From an uncultured Bacteroidales bacterium (GTDB lineage Bacteria > Bacteroidota > Bacteroidia > Bacteroidales > F082): a stretch of DNA of 64,000 nucleotides. The DNA lies in contig ONFF01000016.1 in assembly GCA_900317055.1 (NCBI GenBank), positions 1 to 64,000 on the forward strand. The letters run 5' to 3'. Below the pieces are notes generated by a model. It saw only the letters and a program-made list of their open reading frames with translations. It was not told where the DNA came from and made no database searches. Both the position numbers and the translations under genes were made by a program. The first letter of the stretch is position 1; each line of letters opens with the position of its first letter. Shown piece after piece: positions 43,612 through 51,928 of this stretch.

Positions 43612-44343
43612 ATGAGCAACATCTATCTCGCTGAAATTGTCAATCTTCATGAGCCTGGCCCAAGCGATGGCTATCCGTTTAATATCCCTGCCATTAAGAG
43701 TTTGAGGTCATTAAGCTTTACCACCGATGTGACCTATTTCATTGGGGAAAACGGTAGTGGCAAGTCAACCTTGTTAGAGGCCATCGCCATCAAAATGGGG
43801 ATGAATGCCGAGGGCGGTGGACGGAATTTCAATTTCAGCACCAATGCGACCCATTCAAACTTGGAGGAAGAACTGAAATGTGTAAGGACTCCTTATCGCC
43901 TTTACGATAATTTCTTCTATAGGGCTGAAAGTTTCTACAATGCCGTTACCTATCTTGAGAGCCTCAAAGGTTGGGGAAACCCATTTTTTGCATACGGCGG
44001 CGAAAGCCTTCACCATTGTAGTCATGGCGAAGGAATGGTTCGCTTGATTGAAAATCGATTGGAATGTGGCTTCTATGTATTTGACGAACCCGAAGCCGCT
44101 TTGTCGTATCAAAACCAATTGAGGTTCTTATTGTGGATGCACCGGGCCGTGAAATCGGGCAGTCAACTGATTGTCAGCACCCACTCGCCGGTCCTTCTCG
44201 CTTATCCAGGAGCGGCGATTTATCATCTGAATGCCGAAGGCATTACCAAGACATCCTTCGAGGATAGCTATATCTATAACGACATGCGGTCGTTTGTCAA
44301 CAATGTATCTTTAGTTCAAAAAGAGCTCGGCCTTTTGGATTGA
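43612..44343 (+). CDS. AAA/ABC-type ATPase, RecF/OLD-like
   Basis: This 243-aa ATPase has Walker A GENGSGKSTLLEAI, a signature-like GGESLHHCSHGE, Walker B FYVFDEPEAALS and the D-loop/His segment LIVSTHSPVLLAYPGA. The layout matches small stand-alone AAA_21/AAA_23-like ATPases related to OLD and RecF proteins, found in housekeeping and anti-phage modules alike. It has no TOPRIM or nuclease domain; the PLD protein 2 nt upstream could provide one. The two genes form the first cassette of the island. Confidence 0.85.
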   Translation: MSNIYLAEIVNLHEPGPSDGYPFNIPAIKSLRSLSFTTDVTYFIGENGSGKSTLLEAIAIKMGMNAEGGGRNFNFSTNATHSNLEEELKCVRTPYRLYDNFFYRAESFYNAVTYLESLKGWGNPFFAYGGESLHHCSHGEGMVRLIENRLECGFYVFDEPEAALSYQNQLRFLLWMHRAVKSGSQLIVSTHSPVLLAYPGAAIYHLNAEGITKTSFEDSYIYNDMRSFVNNVSLVQKELGLLD

Positions 44344-44363
44344 AAAAAAACTAGTGCTCTATT

Positions 44364-44407
44364 AGCCTGTGCTTCAATTCGGCACAGGCTTTTGTTTTCT
44401 TTGCGGC
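44364..44407 (+). promoter_or_regulatory. island element, copy 2
   Basis: AGCCTGTGCTTCAATTCGG followed by CACAGGC, then TTTTGTTTTCTTTGCGGC. It ends 27 nt before the ATG at 44435 and starts 20 nt after the ATPase stop. Confidence 0.8.
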
Positions 44408-44434
44408 ATCGTTTAACCCATAAAACTAACAAAC

Positions 44435-44656
44435 ATGAGCAAAGTATTCAAAGTATGGCCCAAGCGGGTCAAAAGAGTGAACGGCACGGTGCTTACACCC
44501 GAAATGGTCATCATTGTGACCATCCCCATGCATGTTTCCAATCCCTTCAGCAATGGAGCCAAGGAAATCAAGGAAACTTACATGCGCATCTACCAGTTCG
44601 ACTACCAGAAAGCCAACTGCTATCAGTCAGATTTCAATTATATGGCGTTAGATTAG
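44435..44656 (+). CDS. small hypothetical protein, 73 aa
   Basis: I do not recognise it. It is basic at the start (MSKVFKVWPKRVKRVNG), has a beta-like middle (MVIIVTIPMHVSNPF) and a Tyr-rich end (TYMRIYQFDYQKANCYQ). There is no signal peptide. It directly follows island element copy 2, which supports the ATG, and its base use resembles the PLD cassette more than the AT-rich genes after it. The competing frame at 44392-44676 runs through the promoter element and is rejected. It could be an accessory or antidote protein; that is speculation. Confidence 0.6.
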   Translation: MSKVFKVWPKRVKRVNGTVLTPEMVIIVTIPMHVSNPFSNGAKEIKETYMRIYQFDYQKANCYQSDFNYMALD

Positions 44657-44724
44657 ACAATAAGAAACACCTCTAAAGAAATCATCTATTTGTACAAGAT
44701 TTTTAGTTGGGTAGAAAAAAAACA

Positions 44725-44732
44725 TACTTTTG
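44725..44732 (+). promoter_or_regulatory. -7 promoter box of the DUF262 pair
   Basis: TACTTTTG followed by TAATC, 28 nt before ATG 44761. This is the one multi-gene cassette of the island with an internal promoter distinct from the shared element. Confidence 0.55.
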
Positions 44733-44760
44733 TAATCGTTTATTGATAATACCAAATACA

Positions 44761-46479
44761 ATGGCATGGATTGATCAGAATTTAGAGAATTTCATAAGAA
44801 ATACTTTTCCAGAGCGTAAGGTATCTGCCCGCCATGAGTATCGCACATGGCAGTCAAGCAGATACCTTTATGTTACAACAATCTTAAAAGATGATGAAGA
44901 ACTGCATTACGAATATATATGCGATGCCGTTGAACTTCATTTAGAAGGAAAATATCAAAGTGCAGATTATAAGTATTTTGCAAAAGAATTAAGATTCCAA
45001 ACATCTCGAAACCCAAAATTAACTTGGTTGGGGTGGCAGGGTAGGAATCAGTGCAGATGCAGAATAAACGCTCCTACACAAAGCCGGGACGAACTTGTTT
45101 GTGCGTTTAAAGAAATAATGAGCATTTTTGACCCCATTATTGATAAAATAAGCCATCGAACTACGGTAAATCCAAATGTTGAGCCTTATAAAGGTGAAAC
45201 GGTTTTTCGTGAAGAGGGGCTCGATGATGATGAAGTATGTTTGGCAACGTGTTCCTTAGGAAAATTGTTTGGAAACAATCTTGTTATTCCTAACTATCAA
45301 AGGAATTATTGCTGGGAAGACAAACAGGTTAAAGCATTATGGGAAAGCCTAAAAGAAATTCCACAAAGAGGGGAATATCATCTGGGTACAATAATTCTAC
45401 AAAAAGATAAGAGCGGCAATTATTCTGTGATTGACGGACAACAAAGATTGGTAACATTGACGCTAATTGTTAGAGAATTGAATTACAAAGGACCGTTGCC
45501 GTTGTTGTCACAAAAATTTCTATCTGAAAACTCAAAAAAACACATTGCGAATAGTAGATGGTTGATAAAACATCTAACAGCAAGAGCTTATGATGAATCC
45601 CTATGTAGCAGAATAATAAACCAGCTAATCTTCACGGTGCTTATTTTGAAAGAGAGCCGTTTGGATTTGGCATATACGTTTTTTTCAAATGAAAATTCTA
45701 AGGGTGTCCCTTTATCTGACTATGATCTCTTAAAAGCGCACCATTTACGCTATATTTTTATTGAAAAACAAGCAGAGCACTTAGCTGGAAGATGGAATGA
45801 ATTGATAGAACACGAATATCCTTCATTAAACAGCACACTCGCTACACATTTGTATAGATTAAGAAAATGGATGAGGAAAAAGAGCTTTAATCCTGAAGAG
45901 CGTTATTGTGTAAAAGAAGAGTTCTCTTCAGCTATTATTCTTCCTGAAATTCCTCCTTTTGGAGAAAGATTTAACTTTTACGAGAAAATACAAGGCGGCT
46001 CTCATTTTTTCGCATATGCAGAGCATTTTGTAAATAAGTTCAAGTTGTACTCAGAGACACGTCAAGTCAAAACTTTAAGAAATCATCTCAAATGGGAATC
46101 ACATTGGAAATATGCAGATATTATTGAAACACTACTCTTCGGCTATTATCTGAAATTTGGCGAACAGTATTTGACAGAAGCTCTTTTCTGCATATCTGGA
46201 TTAATAGCACAGCATAGATACGAAGCCAGTCACGCCCTGGCTTATAAGATAAGAGAATATGCTAAAGACTCTGAAATAATAATGATGATTGATCAAGCTT
46301 CTTCTCCCACTTTCTTCTTAGCCGAATGTGTTACTTCCATTAAAAAGAACGGAAGAGACGTTGATGAGCAAGGAATTGCAATGAGATTCTATCAGCATTT
46401 ACAAGACATGTTCTCTGAACTTTATAATGACTTTACAGATTCAACCATTATTGATAAGTACAACAATGAATACGTATAG
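44761..46479 (+). CDS. DUF262 (GmrS-like) protein with novel N-terminal domain
   Basis: DUF262 is a ParB-like nucleotide-using domain of type IV restriction enzymes such as GmrSD and of SspE and BrxU. Here it starts at about residue 160: VIPNYQRNYCWEDKQVKALW, then the nucleotide motif YSVIDGQQRLVTLTLI. The first ~150 residues (FIRNTFPERKVSARHEYRTW, LTWLGWQGRNQCRCRI) form a separate domain that I cannot name. I see no DUF1524 HNH motif at the C-terminus of this 572-aa protein. Base composition is clearly more AT-rich than the core genes. It overlaps the next DUF262 gene by 14 nt, so the two act together. Confidence 0.85.
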   Translation: MAWIDQNLENFIRNTFPERKVSARHEYRTWQSSRYLYVTTILKDDEELHYEYICDAVELHLEGKYQSADYKYFAKELRFQTSRNPKLTWLGWQGRNQCRCRINAPTQSRDELVCAFKEIMSIFDPIIDKISHRTTVNPNVEPYKGETVFREEGLDDDEVCLATCSLGKLFGNNLVIPNYQRNYCWEDKQVKALWESLKEIPQRGEYHLGTIILQKDKSGNYSVIDGQQRLVTLTLIVRELNYKGPLPLLSQKFLSENSKKHIANSRWLIKHLTARAYDESLCSRIINQLIFTVLILKESRLDLAYTFFSNENSKGVPLSDYDLLKAHHLRYIFIEKQAEHLAGRWNELIEHEYPSLNSTLATHLYRLRKWMRKKSFNPEERYCVKEEFSSAIILPEIPPFGERFNFYEKIQGGSHFFAYAEHFVNKFKLYSETRQVKTLRNHLKWESHWKYADIIETLLFGYYLKFGEQYLTEALFCISGLIAQHRYEASHALAYKIREYAKDSEIIMMIDQASSPTFFLAECVTSIKKNGRDVDEQGIAMRFYQHLQDMFSELYNDFTDSTIIDKYNNEYV

Positions 46480-48229
46480 ATATACACCAAAAAAGGTTGT
46501 AGAAGAAAACCTATATTTTTCCATCCCTCTTTATCAACGTTTGTTTTCATGGGGAGAGGAACAAATCAAGGGCTTGCTGTATGACTTAAAGAATCATTTT
46601 GATCCGTCTAATGACGATGGCACGCCATATTATTTGGGTATGTTATCTTGTATAAAATCAAATGACCGCTATGATTTAATTGACGGTCAGCAGCGATTTA
46701 CGGTTATGACCATTTTTGCAATAATCTTTCGAGATTATTATAAAGAATGGGATGGTTTTTTAGATGAAGGGAAAAGGCTAAAATTCATTTCTAGAACCAA
46801 AGATAACGAGTATCTTGCTGCTGTAATAAACGGGCAAACCGAAGTCTTTGATGCAAACAGAAGAATGGATGAAGGCAAGAAATCAATAGCAGATTTCATG
46901 ATTTCGCAATTCTCAACAGGAGAATTGCGAACAACCTTTGCAAAGAATGTTTTCAATAGAATGTCTTTTTTCTTTTCAGAGTTGCCATCTTCATACGTTA
47001 CCAATCCTTCATCGTTAAACAAATACTTTGAGGCAATGAATGCTGGCGGAAAAGGATTGGAACAACATGAAATTTTAAAAGTCAGGTTATTACAAGGTGA
47101 GGAAAACAAAGAACATCTTACACGAATTTGGAATGCAGTATGTGAACTTAATCGCCCGGTAATAAAAAGAAACGATGTAGATACAGAAGAAGATTACCGT
47201 TCAAAGTATAAACAAGCAATTAGTTTGTGCAGAAACAACAGATTTGAAGAAGCATTTGATTTATGTGAGGATTCTTATGATTCTGAAGATAATAATGAAA
47301 TAGGGAGCATTGGAGCCAAACAATATGATTTTAAACAGTCCTTAGTTGAAACAGGGGAACGGTGTTTAATCTCTTTCCCCGATTTTCTAATGATGGTTAT
47401 AGATTTACACCAAAACTTATCGGGATCATACTCATTTTATAGGAAAGAACTACTAAACATTTATGACTCACATCCAATTGACAACAAGCAAGACTTTTAT
47501 GATCAATTGCTTTTCTATCGATTGCTTCTTGATTATTACATTGTTTTTAAAGAAGGCGATGAGTCGGCTAATAAGTATGATTTGATTTTCAAAGCAGGTA
47601 CCTCGGCTGAAGCGTTGAAACAATACCAATCAATGCTGTATGTTTCCCAAACACCATTTTATAATTGGCTGAAGCCCACGCTTGAGAAACTGCACAATAA
47701 GCCTGCTCAAGATACAAATCAATTGTTGAAATGGATCAAACATATTGACAATTCATTACATGCTCTCCCTAAAGATATCGATGAAATGACTTATGATAAG
47801 GGTATAGATAGGTACTGGTTCTGGCGATTGGATTATTACTTATGGGAGCATAATAAGGATTATTTCACGGAAGAAGAGGAAAGACAGATTGTAGATGAAT
47901 ATGTTTTTAGAGCAAATCGTTCAATAGAACATCTTCATCCACGAAATCAGGAACACAATGATGAGTGGAATATTGAAGACATACATTCCTTTGGAAATCT
48001 AGCCATGATTTCTCAAAGCTTCAATTCACAACAAAGCGATGACCCTGTTACAGTAAAATTCGCAAGAATTATGGACCAGGCTAATAATCACGCACTTCAG
48101 AGTATTAAAATGTACAGAATGTATCTTGATGCTCAAAAGTCACCATCAGGTTGGAAAGTTGATGTAAAAAATAGCCATCAAGCGAAGATGTATGATTTAT
48201 TGGTTAAGTCATACATGATTGAAGAATAA
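46466..48229 (+). CDS. DUF262 - DUF1524 protein, GmrSD-like
   Basis: At 587 aa it has the full GmrSD layout in one chain. DUF262 at the N-terminus shows FSIPLYQRLFSWGEEQIKGL and RYDLIDGQQRFTVMTIFAII. A helical linker follows, then a DUF1524-type HNH region near 480-540 with SIEHLHPRNQEHNDEW and HSFGNLAMISQSFNSQQ. GmrSD cuts modified phage DNA with NTP use. The start overlaps the preceding DUF262 gene by 14 nt; the longer frame from 46427 overlaps still more and adds non-family residues. A perfect hairpin follows at 48258-48285. AT-rich, suggesting transfer. Confidence 0.87.
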   Translation: MNTYRYTPKKVVEENLYFSIPLYQRLFSWGEEQIKGLLYDLKNHFDPSNDDGTPYYLGMLSCIKSNDRYDLIDGQQRFTVMTIFAIIFRDYYKEWDGFLDEGKRLKFISRTKDNEYLAAVINGQTEVFDANRRMDEGKKSIADFMISQFSTGELRTTFAKNVFNRMSFFFSELPSSYVTNPSSLNKYFEAMNAGGKGLEQHEILKVRLLQGEENKEHLTRIWNAVCELNRPVIKRNDVDTEEDYRSKYKQAISLCRNNRFEEAFDLCEDSYDSEDNNEIGSIGAKQYDFKQSLVETGERCLISFPDFLMMVIDLHQNLSGSYSFYRKELLNIYDSHPIDNKQDFYDQLLFYRLLLDYYIVFKEGDESANKYDLIFKAGTSAEALKQYQSMLYVSQTPFYNWLKPTLEKLHNKPAQDTNQLLKWIKHIDNSLHALPKDIDEMTYDKGIDRYWFWRLDYYLWEHNKDYFTEEEERQIVDEYVFRANRSIEHLHPRNQEHNDEWNIEDIHSFGNLAMISQSFNSQQSDDPVTVKFARIMDQANNHALQSIKMYRMYLDAQKSPSGWKVDVKNSHQAKMYDLLVKSYMIEE

Positions 48230-48257
48230 TAGCTTTGTTGCAATGAAAATCCACTAA

Positions 48258-48285
48258 GTTGTATTTTTAGTGTGAAAAATACAAC
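48258..48285. terminator. perfect 11-bp hairpin after the DUF262 pair
   Basis: GTTGTATTTTT, loop of 6, AAAAATACAAC. It is 29 nt after the stop. AT-rich and without a T tail, so either a weak terminator or a protein site. Island element copy 3 follows 8 nt later. Confidence 0.55.
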
Positions 48286-48293
48286 AGCCAGAA

Positions 48294-48338
48294 AGCCTGT
48301 GCCTAAATTCAGCACAGGCTTTTGTTTTCTTTGCAGCG
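48294..48338 (+). promoter_or_regulatory. island element, copy 3
   Basis: AGCCTGTGCCTAAATTCAG followed by CACAGGC, then TTTTGTTTTCTTTGCAGCG. It is 57 nt before ATG 48396. The 3' half is identical to copies 2 and 4 over most bases. Confidence 0.8.
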
Positions 48339-48395
48339 AAAAACGGGCGAATTGACAAATATGACAAACCACAAACATCATTAAATCAATAAAAT

Positions 48396-49067
48396 ATGGA
48401 AAACAACAGATATGCAAACATCGATAAAGGCTCAATTGTCGAAGAAGGCGTCTTCGTAAGATTTCCCGAACTCGTTCCTGCTTCTTTAGACAATTATTGG
48501 AACAGCAAGAAGCATAAAAAGCTGTTGATAGTTGGGGAAAGCAACTACTTTGAGGATGATGTCGACAGCGTGTTTAAGGACCCAAAAGCGTGGTATTCGG
48601 GAGCGGACAAACATCATTTGATACCAGAAGGAAAGAAGAAAGATGTAAGCAACTACAAAGGATATAAGACTTTTGATAGGTTGTGTAAATCCATGAATGA
48701 AGTGTTGAACGAAACACTTTGTGAGCATGTCTATGAGGAGGCCATGTTCTATAATTATTTTCTGCGTCCAGCTACGGTGAGAAAAAACAATAGATCATTC
48801 AAAAAAGACTGCACCCAATTAGACCGTGATGTGGCAGGTAGCGCATTATGTGGAATTATCGACCTTGACCGTCCTGATGTAGTTATATTCGTCAGTAAAT
48901 ATGCACACTCAGAATTCAGGAAGTACATGGAATCGAACGGATTGTCATATAATATCCCGATTGATTTCGTCAATCATCCTGCACATCCTGCCTCATGGCA
49001 TCACAGAAACGGAAACGGGAAACAGAAGTTCGAAAGACTCTTGAGGGAACACTGGATAGCCAAATAA
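48396..49067 (+). CDS. uracil-DNA-glycosylase-fold-like protein, 223 aa
   Basis: The strand-loop KLLIVGESNYFED near residues 42-54 and the closing FVNHPAHPASWHHRNGNGKQ near 190-209 resemble the GES/HP(S/A) motifs of UDG-superfamily proteins, where the first binds the water or base and the second contacts DNA. The typical catalytic GQDPYH is absent, so enzymatic activity is uncertain. VVIFVSKYAHSEFRKYM looks like the central beta strand and helix. I name only the fold likeness; the family is otherwise unknown to me. It heads the third cassette under island element copy 3. A role in sensing odd bases or nucleotides in defence is speculation. Confidence 0.6.
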   Translation: MENNRYANIDKGSIVEEGVFVRFPELVPASLDNYWNSKKHKKLLIVGESNYFEDDVDSVFKDPKAWYSGADKHHLIPEGKKKDVSNYKGYKTFDRLCKSMNEVLNETLCEHVYEEAMFYNYFLRPATVRKNNRSFKKDCTQLDRDVAGSALCGIIDLDRPDVVIFVSKYAHSEFRKYMESNGLSYNIPIDFVNHPAHPASWHHRNGNGKQKFERLLREHWIAK

Positions 49068-49106
49068 TTACATTTTTTCAATCCCTGTTTGTTTCATAGA
49101 AATGTT

Positions 49107-49114
49107 TACCTTTG
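49107..49114 (+). promoter_or_regulatory. -7 promoter box before the mini zinc-ribbon gene
   Basis: TACCTTTG followed by CTGC, 56 nt before ATG 49171. Confidence 0.45.
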
Positions 49115-49170
49115 CTGCAAATATCATCTTGGCATTGTGCCTACAAGTGCAAAACCCAACCTGGCCGCCC

Positions 49171-49281
49171 ATGAAAAACTACCAATGCAAGAAATGTGGC
49201 ATACTGTTGTATACCTCAAAATTGCCCAATGCATTTGACTGCCCTTCGGGAGGGTATCATCAGTGGAATAAGATGAATTGA
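49171..49281 (+). CDS. mini zinc-ribbon protein, 36 aa
   Basis: A tiny open frame reads MKNYQCKKCGILLYTSKLPN and then AFDCPSGGYHQWNKMN. CxxC near residues 6-9, CP at 24-25 and His at 30 could bind one zinc. I have seen similar 35-40-residue proteins with a CxxCG..CPxGGxHxW pattern in Bacteroidetes. It lies 3 nt before the PD-(D/E)XK nuclease gene and behind a -7 box, so it may be co-expressed with the nuclease. No function can be stated. Confidence 0.6.
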   Translation: MKNYQCKKCGILLYTSKLPNAFDCPSGGYHQWNKMN

Positions 49282-49284
49282 AGT

Positions 49285-50490
49285 ATGGGTACAAAAACTA
49301 TCTCTATGGAAAGTATGGATAAGAACAAATTATCTGCTTGGTTGAAGTTCGCAAGTGGGTTTTCAAAAGCAAAGCAAGAGGAGCAAGTAAAACTACCTTT
49401 TCACATGAACTTGATAGACCAGTTACACATCAATGAAAATGCACATAGTAGAATAATGATGTGTCTGTTATCCTATAAGAATGAAGAAGGAAAATATGTT
49501 TTTTTGACTTCTTTAATAGACCTAATTAAAAAGGAAAAGCAAAAGGAAGATTACGAAAATATAAGTGTTGTATCGCCAAGAATCAGCCAAGAAAAAGAAC
49601 GCATTGATTTATGGATCATGGATAAGGATTATGCCATTATTTTTGAGAACAAAATCTATAATGCAGCTGATCAAGAAGCACAATTGAGTCGTTACATTGT
49701 GAAAACCATTAATCATGGATATAACGAGCACCACATTTATATCGTTTATCTTTCGCAATACCCTAAAGAGCCAGAGCAGCAATCGTGGGGCGAATATAAA
49801 GATAGTTTTCGTTCAAGATATGTAAATTTGTCCTTTTGCTATGACATTTTACCATGGCTAAAAGACAAAGTGTTGTCAAATATCAACCACAAAGAACTAT
49901 TTCTTCAGACAGCTATCATTCAATATATTGATTATCTCGAAGGATTATTCAAAATTAGAAACATAGACAAACCAATGAACATGGAATTAAACAAACTAAT
50001 TGAACAACATTTTAAGTTGTCGGATGAAAGTGCGAAAGACAAAATACGGATTATCCAAAAGCCAGCACAAGAAATTGATGACCTCTCTTCTCAAATGAAG
50101 GCTCTATTGGAAAGTTATCGCCAAAACATATACGAAACATGGAAAAAGAAAACAAAGGAAAATTACTCTGGATTGAATCCTAATAAAAAAAGTGAGGCTG
50201 CTGCTGGATGGCCAATAACAGATGTAACATTTAATGACATAGATGGGAAAACAGCTGTCGTTTATATCGGTTGTGATGGGACTCAGTTTTATAGTGGTTT
50301 CTACTTTGACTTTAATCAGTCCGATGAAGATAGAAAACTTCAAGGACCAACAGTAGAGAAGCTTAAGAAGCATCTGTCGCAAACCAATGACATAAAACAA
50401 ATGTTTGAAAGTTTTGATAACGACCAATTTGATGAAGTATATCAGCATTTCGAAGAAACTATTGCCATTGTCAAAGATAATGACAATTAG
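49285..50490 (+). CDS. PD-(D/E)XK nuclease-superfamily protein
   Basis: The N-terminal half has the family layout of PD-(D/E)XK nuclease-like proteins. NENAHSRIMMCLLSYK is a recognisable lead-in, followed by RIDLWIMDKDYAIIFENKIY with the Asp and the ExK (E-N-K) of the active site, and DQEAQLSRYIVKTI. At 401 aa, the C-terminal half (from about 230) is helical with an unknown role. Such proteins often occur in defence islands. ATG 49285 is chosen; ATG 49315 (MDKNKLSAWL) is possible. AT-rich codons match the DUF262 genes. Island element copy 4 begins 32 nt after the stop. Confidence 0.8.
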   Translation: MGTKTISMESMDKNKLSAWLKFASGFSKAKQEEQVKLPFHMNLIDQLHINENAHSRIMMCLLSYKNEEGKYVFLTSLIDLIKKEKQKEDYENISVVSPRISQEKERIDLWIMDKDYAIIFENKIYNAADQEAQLSRYIVKTINHGYNEHHIYIVYLSQYPKEPEQQSWGEYKDSFRSRYVNLSFCYDILPWLKDKVLSNINHKELFLQTAIIQYIDYLEGLFKIRNIDKPMNMELNKLIEQHFKLSDESAKDKIRIIQKPAQEIDDLSSQMKALLESYRQNIYETWKKKTKENYSGLNPNKKSEAAAGWPITDVTFNDIDGKTAVVYIGCDGTQFYSGFYFDFNQSDEDRKLQGPTVEKLKKHLSQTNDIKQMFESFDNDQFDEVYQHFEETIAIVKDNDN

Positions 50491-50522
50491 GTTTTTTAGC
50501 TAACTATACTCACATTTCCCCA

Positions 50523-50566
50523 AGCCTGTGCTTTAATTCGGCACAGGCTTTCTTTTTCTTTGCAGC
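50523..50566 (+). promoter_or_regulatory. island element, copy 4
   Basis: AGCCTGTGCTTTAATTCGG followed by CACAGGC, then TTTCTTTTTCTTTGCAGCG. It ends 18 nt before ATG 50585. The 12-nt middle differs from copy 2 by one base. Confidence 0.8.
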
Positions 50567-50584
50567 GTTAAATCGTAAAACACT

Positions 50585-51253
50585 ATGACCATACAAGAAA
50601 TTTACAACTCACAGCCCGTCAGGAAGGTGGAGTACATGATTCTCGACTGTCAGCGACAGAGCGAGAAAGGCATGTGGGGCATGGAAACAGGAAGAGTAGC
50701 CATCCAAAACCTTTTGAGCATCAGGAAAACCATCTTGAACGAAATGTTCGTGATGGAAGACTATTATTTGCAACTGCTCAATGACTTCAACGAGGCCATG
50801 AAGCAACAGATGATAGAGATGCGCAAACGCACTATAGCGCTTTATGAGTCGGTGGCCAAAGCAGGATTGCCAGGAACCATCGAAGTGGAAGGCAAATGCT
50901 ATTTCGGCTACGACTATCCTTCGTTGCATCCCATTCAAGACGAACGCGCCAAACGGATGTGGGACATGCTAAATGGAACAATCGATGACTTTATCCCCTT
51001 GTACAGTGACGGATTCGGGCAATTCCGAATTGACACCTATCATTCCCCCGTCCCAACAATAGAATCCGAACATCAAATGCTCTATTTGAGTGAAGAAACG
51101 GACAATTGGAACGAGGGTTTAGACGAAAAACTGACAAAAGACATGCATCTTATATTCGCATTCCACGACCTTTTCGAGCACATGGAATTCGCCATTTTTG
51201 ACCTCCTTTGGGTGCGCGACTTTAATATCGAACTGAATGTTGAAATCTCATAA
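50585..51253 (+). CDS. hypothetical protein, first gene of the mini-FtsZ cassette
   Basis: I do not recognise this 222-aa protein. It is helical and acidic, with a likely coiled-coil part (ETGRVAIQNLLSIRKTILNE, then DYYLQLLNDFNEAMKQQMIE) and a C-terminal half rich in aromatic residues (MHLIFAFHDLFEHMEFAIFD). There is no signal peptide or catalytic motif. It follows island element copy 4 by 18 nt and precedes the FtsZ-like gene by 12 nt, so the two are very probably made together. It may be a structural partner of the GTPase; that is inference from position. Confidence 0.65.
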   Translation: MTIQEIYNSQPVRKVEYMILDCQRQSEKGMWGMETGRVAIQNLLSIRKTILNEMFVMEDYYLQLLNDFNEAMKQQMIEMRKRTIALYESVAKAGLPGTIEVEGKCYFGYDYPSLHPIQDERAKRMWDMLNGTIDDFIPLYSDGFGQFRIDTYHSPVPTIESEHQMLYLSEETDNWNEGLDEKLTKDMHLIFAFHDLFEHMEFAIFDLLWVRDFNIELNVEIS

Positions 51254-51265
51254 CAACGCAATACT

Positions 51266-51928
51266 ATGAACAAAAAAGCAACCTCAACGGCAAAGTCAAC
51301 CGTTAAAGTAATCGGCATTGGCTGTGGCGGCAACAATATCGTCAACCATATAAGCCAAAGCAATTTGGAAGGTTTCTCCTTTGTGGCCTGCGACATGGAT
51401 GCCAAGGTTCTTGAGAAATCAGTAGCCGCCACGACCCTACAACTCGGCACAGACGGACTTGGAAGCGGCAATAGCCCCGAAAAAGCACGCATCGCAGCTA
51501 AAGAAAACACAGATGCAATAAAGAAACTATTCGACGACAAACCTTCAATGGCCTTTGTTGTCACCTGTCTTGGAGGTGGATGCGGCACGGGGGCTGCTCC
51601 CGTAATCGCCCGTGAGTCAAAAAAGATGGGCATCACGACCGTTGTCCTTGCCACCTTGCCATTCGAATTGGAAGGCGAACGCAGATTCTCGCAAGCCTCG
51701 GAAGGAATTCAAAACTTGGCAAGAAACGCGGATGCCCTCTTTCTTCTCAACAACCAGTACATCAAAGAACAATACTGCGACTTGCCCATAAACCAAGCCT
51801 TCGCAAAGGCCGATGACCTGTTGGCGGAAGTAGCAAAATGCCTAATCCGTTCCATGACAGAGCCACAACAAGCAACAAAGAGAATCTCAAGAATAAAGGA
51901 GTTTTTCAAAAGACTGAAATGCAAATAA
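51266..51928 (+). CDS. shortened FtsZ/tubulin-like GTPase, 220 aa
   Basis: The FtsZ GTP-binding fold is clear: VIGIGCGGNNIVNHI at about 15-29 (FtsZ has GVGGGGxNAVNxM), then the tubulin signature as LGGGCGTGAAPVIAR at residues 102-116 (GGGTGTG in FtsZ, with T changed to C here), LPFELEGERRFSQASEGI and a degenerate LFLLNNQYI. The protein stops at 220 residues, before the T7 synergy loop (NxDFxD) and the C-terminal domain that FtsZ needs for GTP hydrolysis between subunits; the tail is basic (ISRIKEFFKRLKCK). So it probably binds GTP but cannot form normal FtsZ filaments. Neighbours are two unknown genes. It may act as a sensor or interfere with FtsZ; inference. Confidence 0.85.
   Translation: MNKKATSTAKSTVKVIGIGCGGNNIVNHISQSNLEGFSFVACDMDAKVLEKSVAATTLQLGTDGLGSGNSPEKARIAAKENTDAIKKLFDDKPSMAFVVTCLGGGCGTGAAPVIARESKKMGITTVVLATLPFELEGERRFSQASEGIQNLARNADALFLLNNQYIKEQYCDLPINQAFAKADDLLAEVAKCLIRSMTEPQQATKRISRIKEFFKRLKCK

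Noticed and set aside
44364-44407. Plain intrinsic terminators for the island elements
   Set aside because: The stem plus T-tract would fit, but copy 1 follows no rightward gene and the downstream bases form a -7 box at a fixed distance; a double role remains possible.
44392-44676. 94-codon frame starting inside island element copy 2
   Set aside because: It begins within the promoter element and is rich in His and Gln in an unlikely way; the frame from 44435 starts at a sensible distance.
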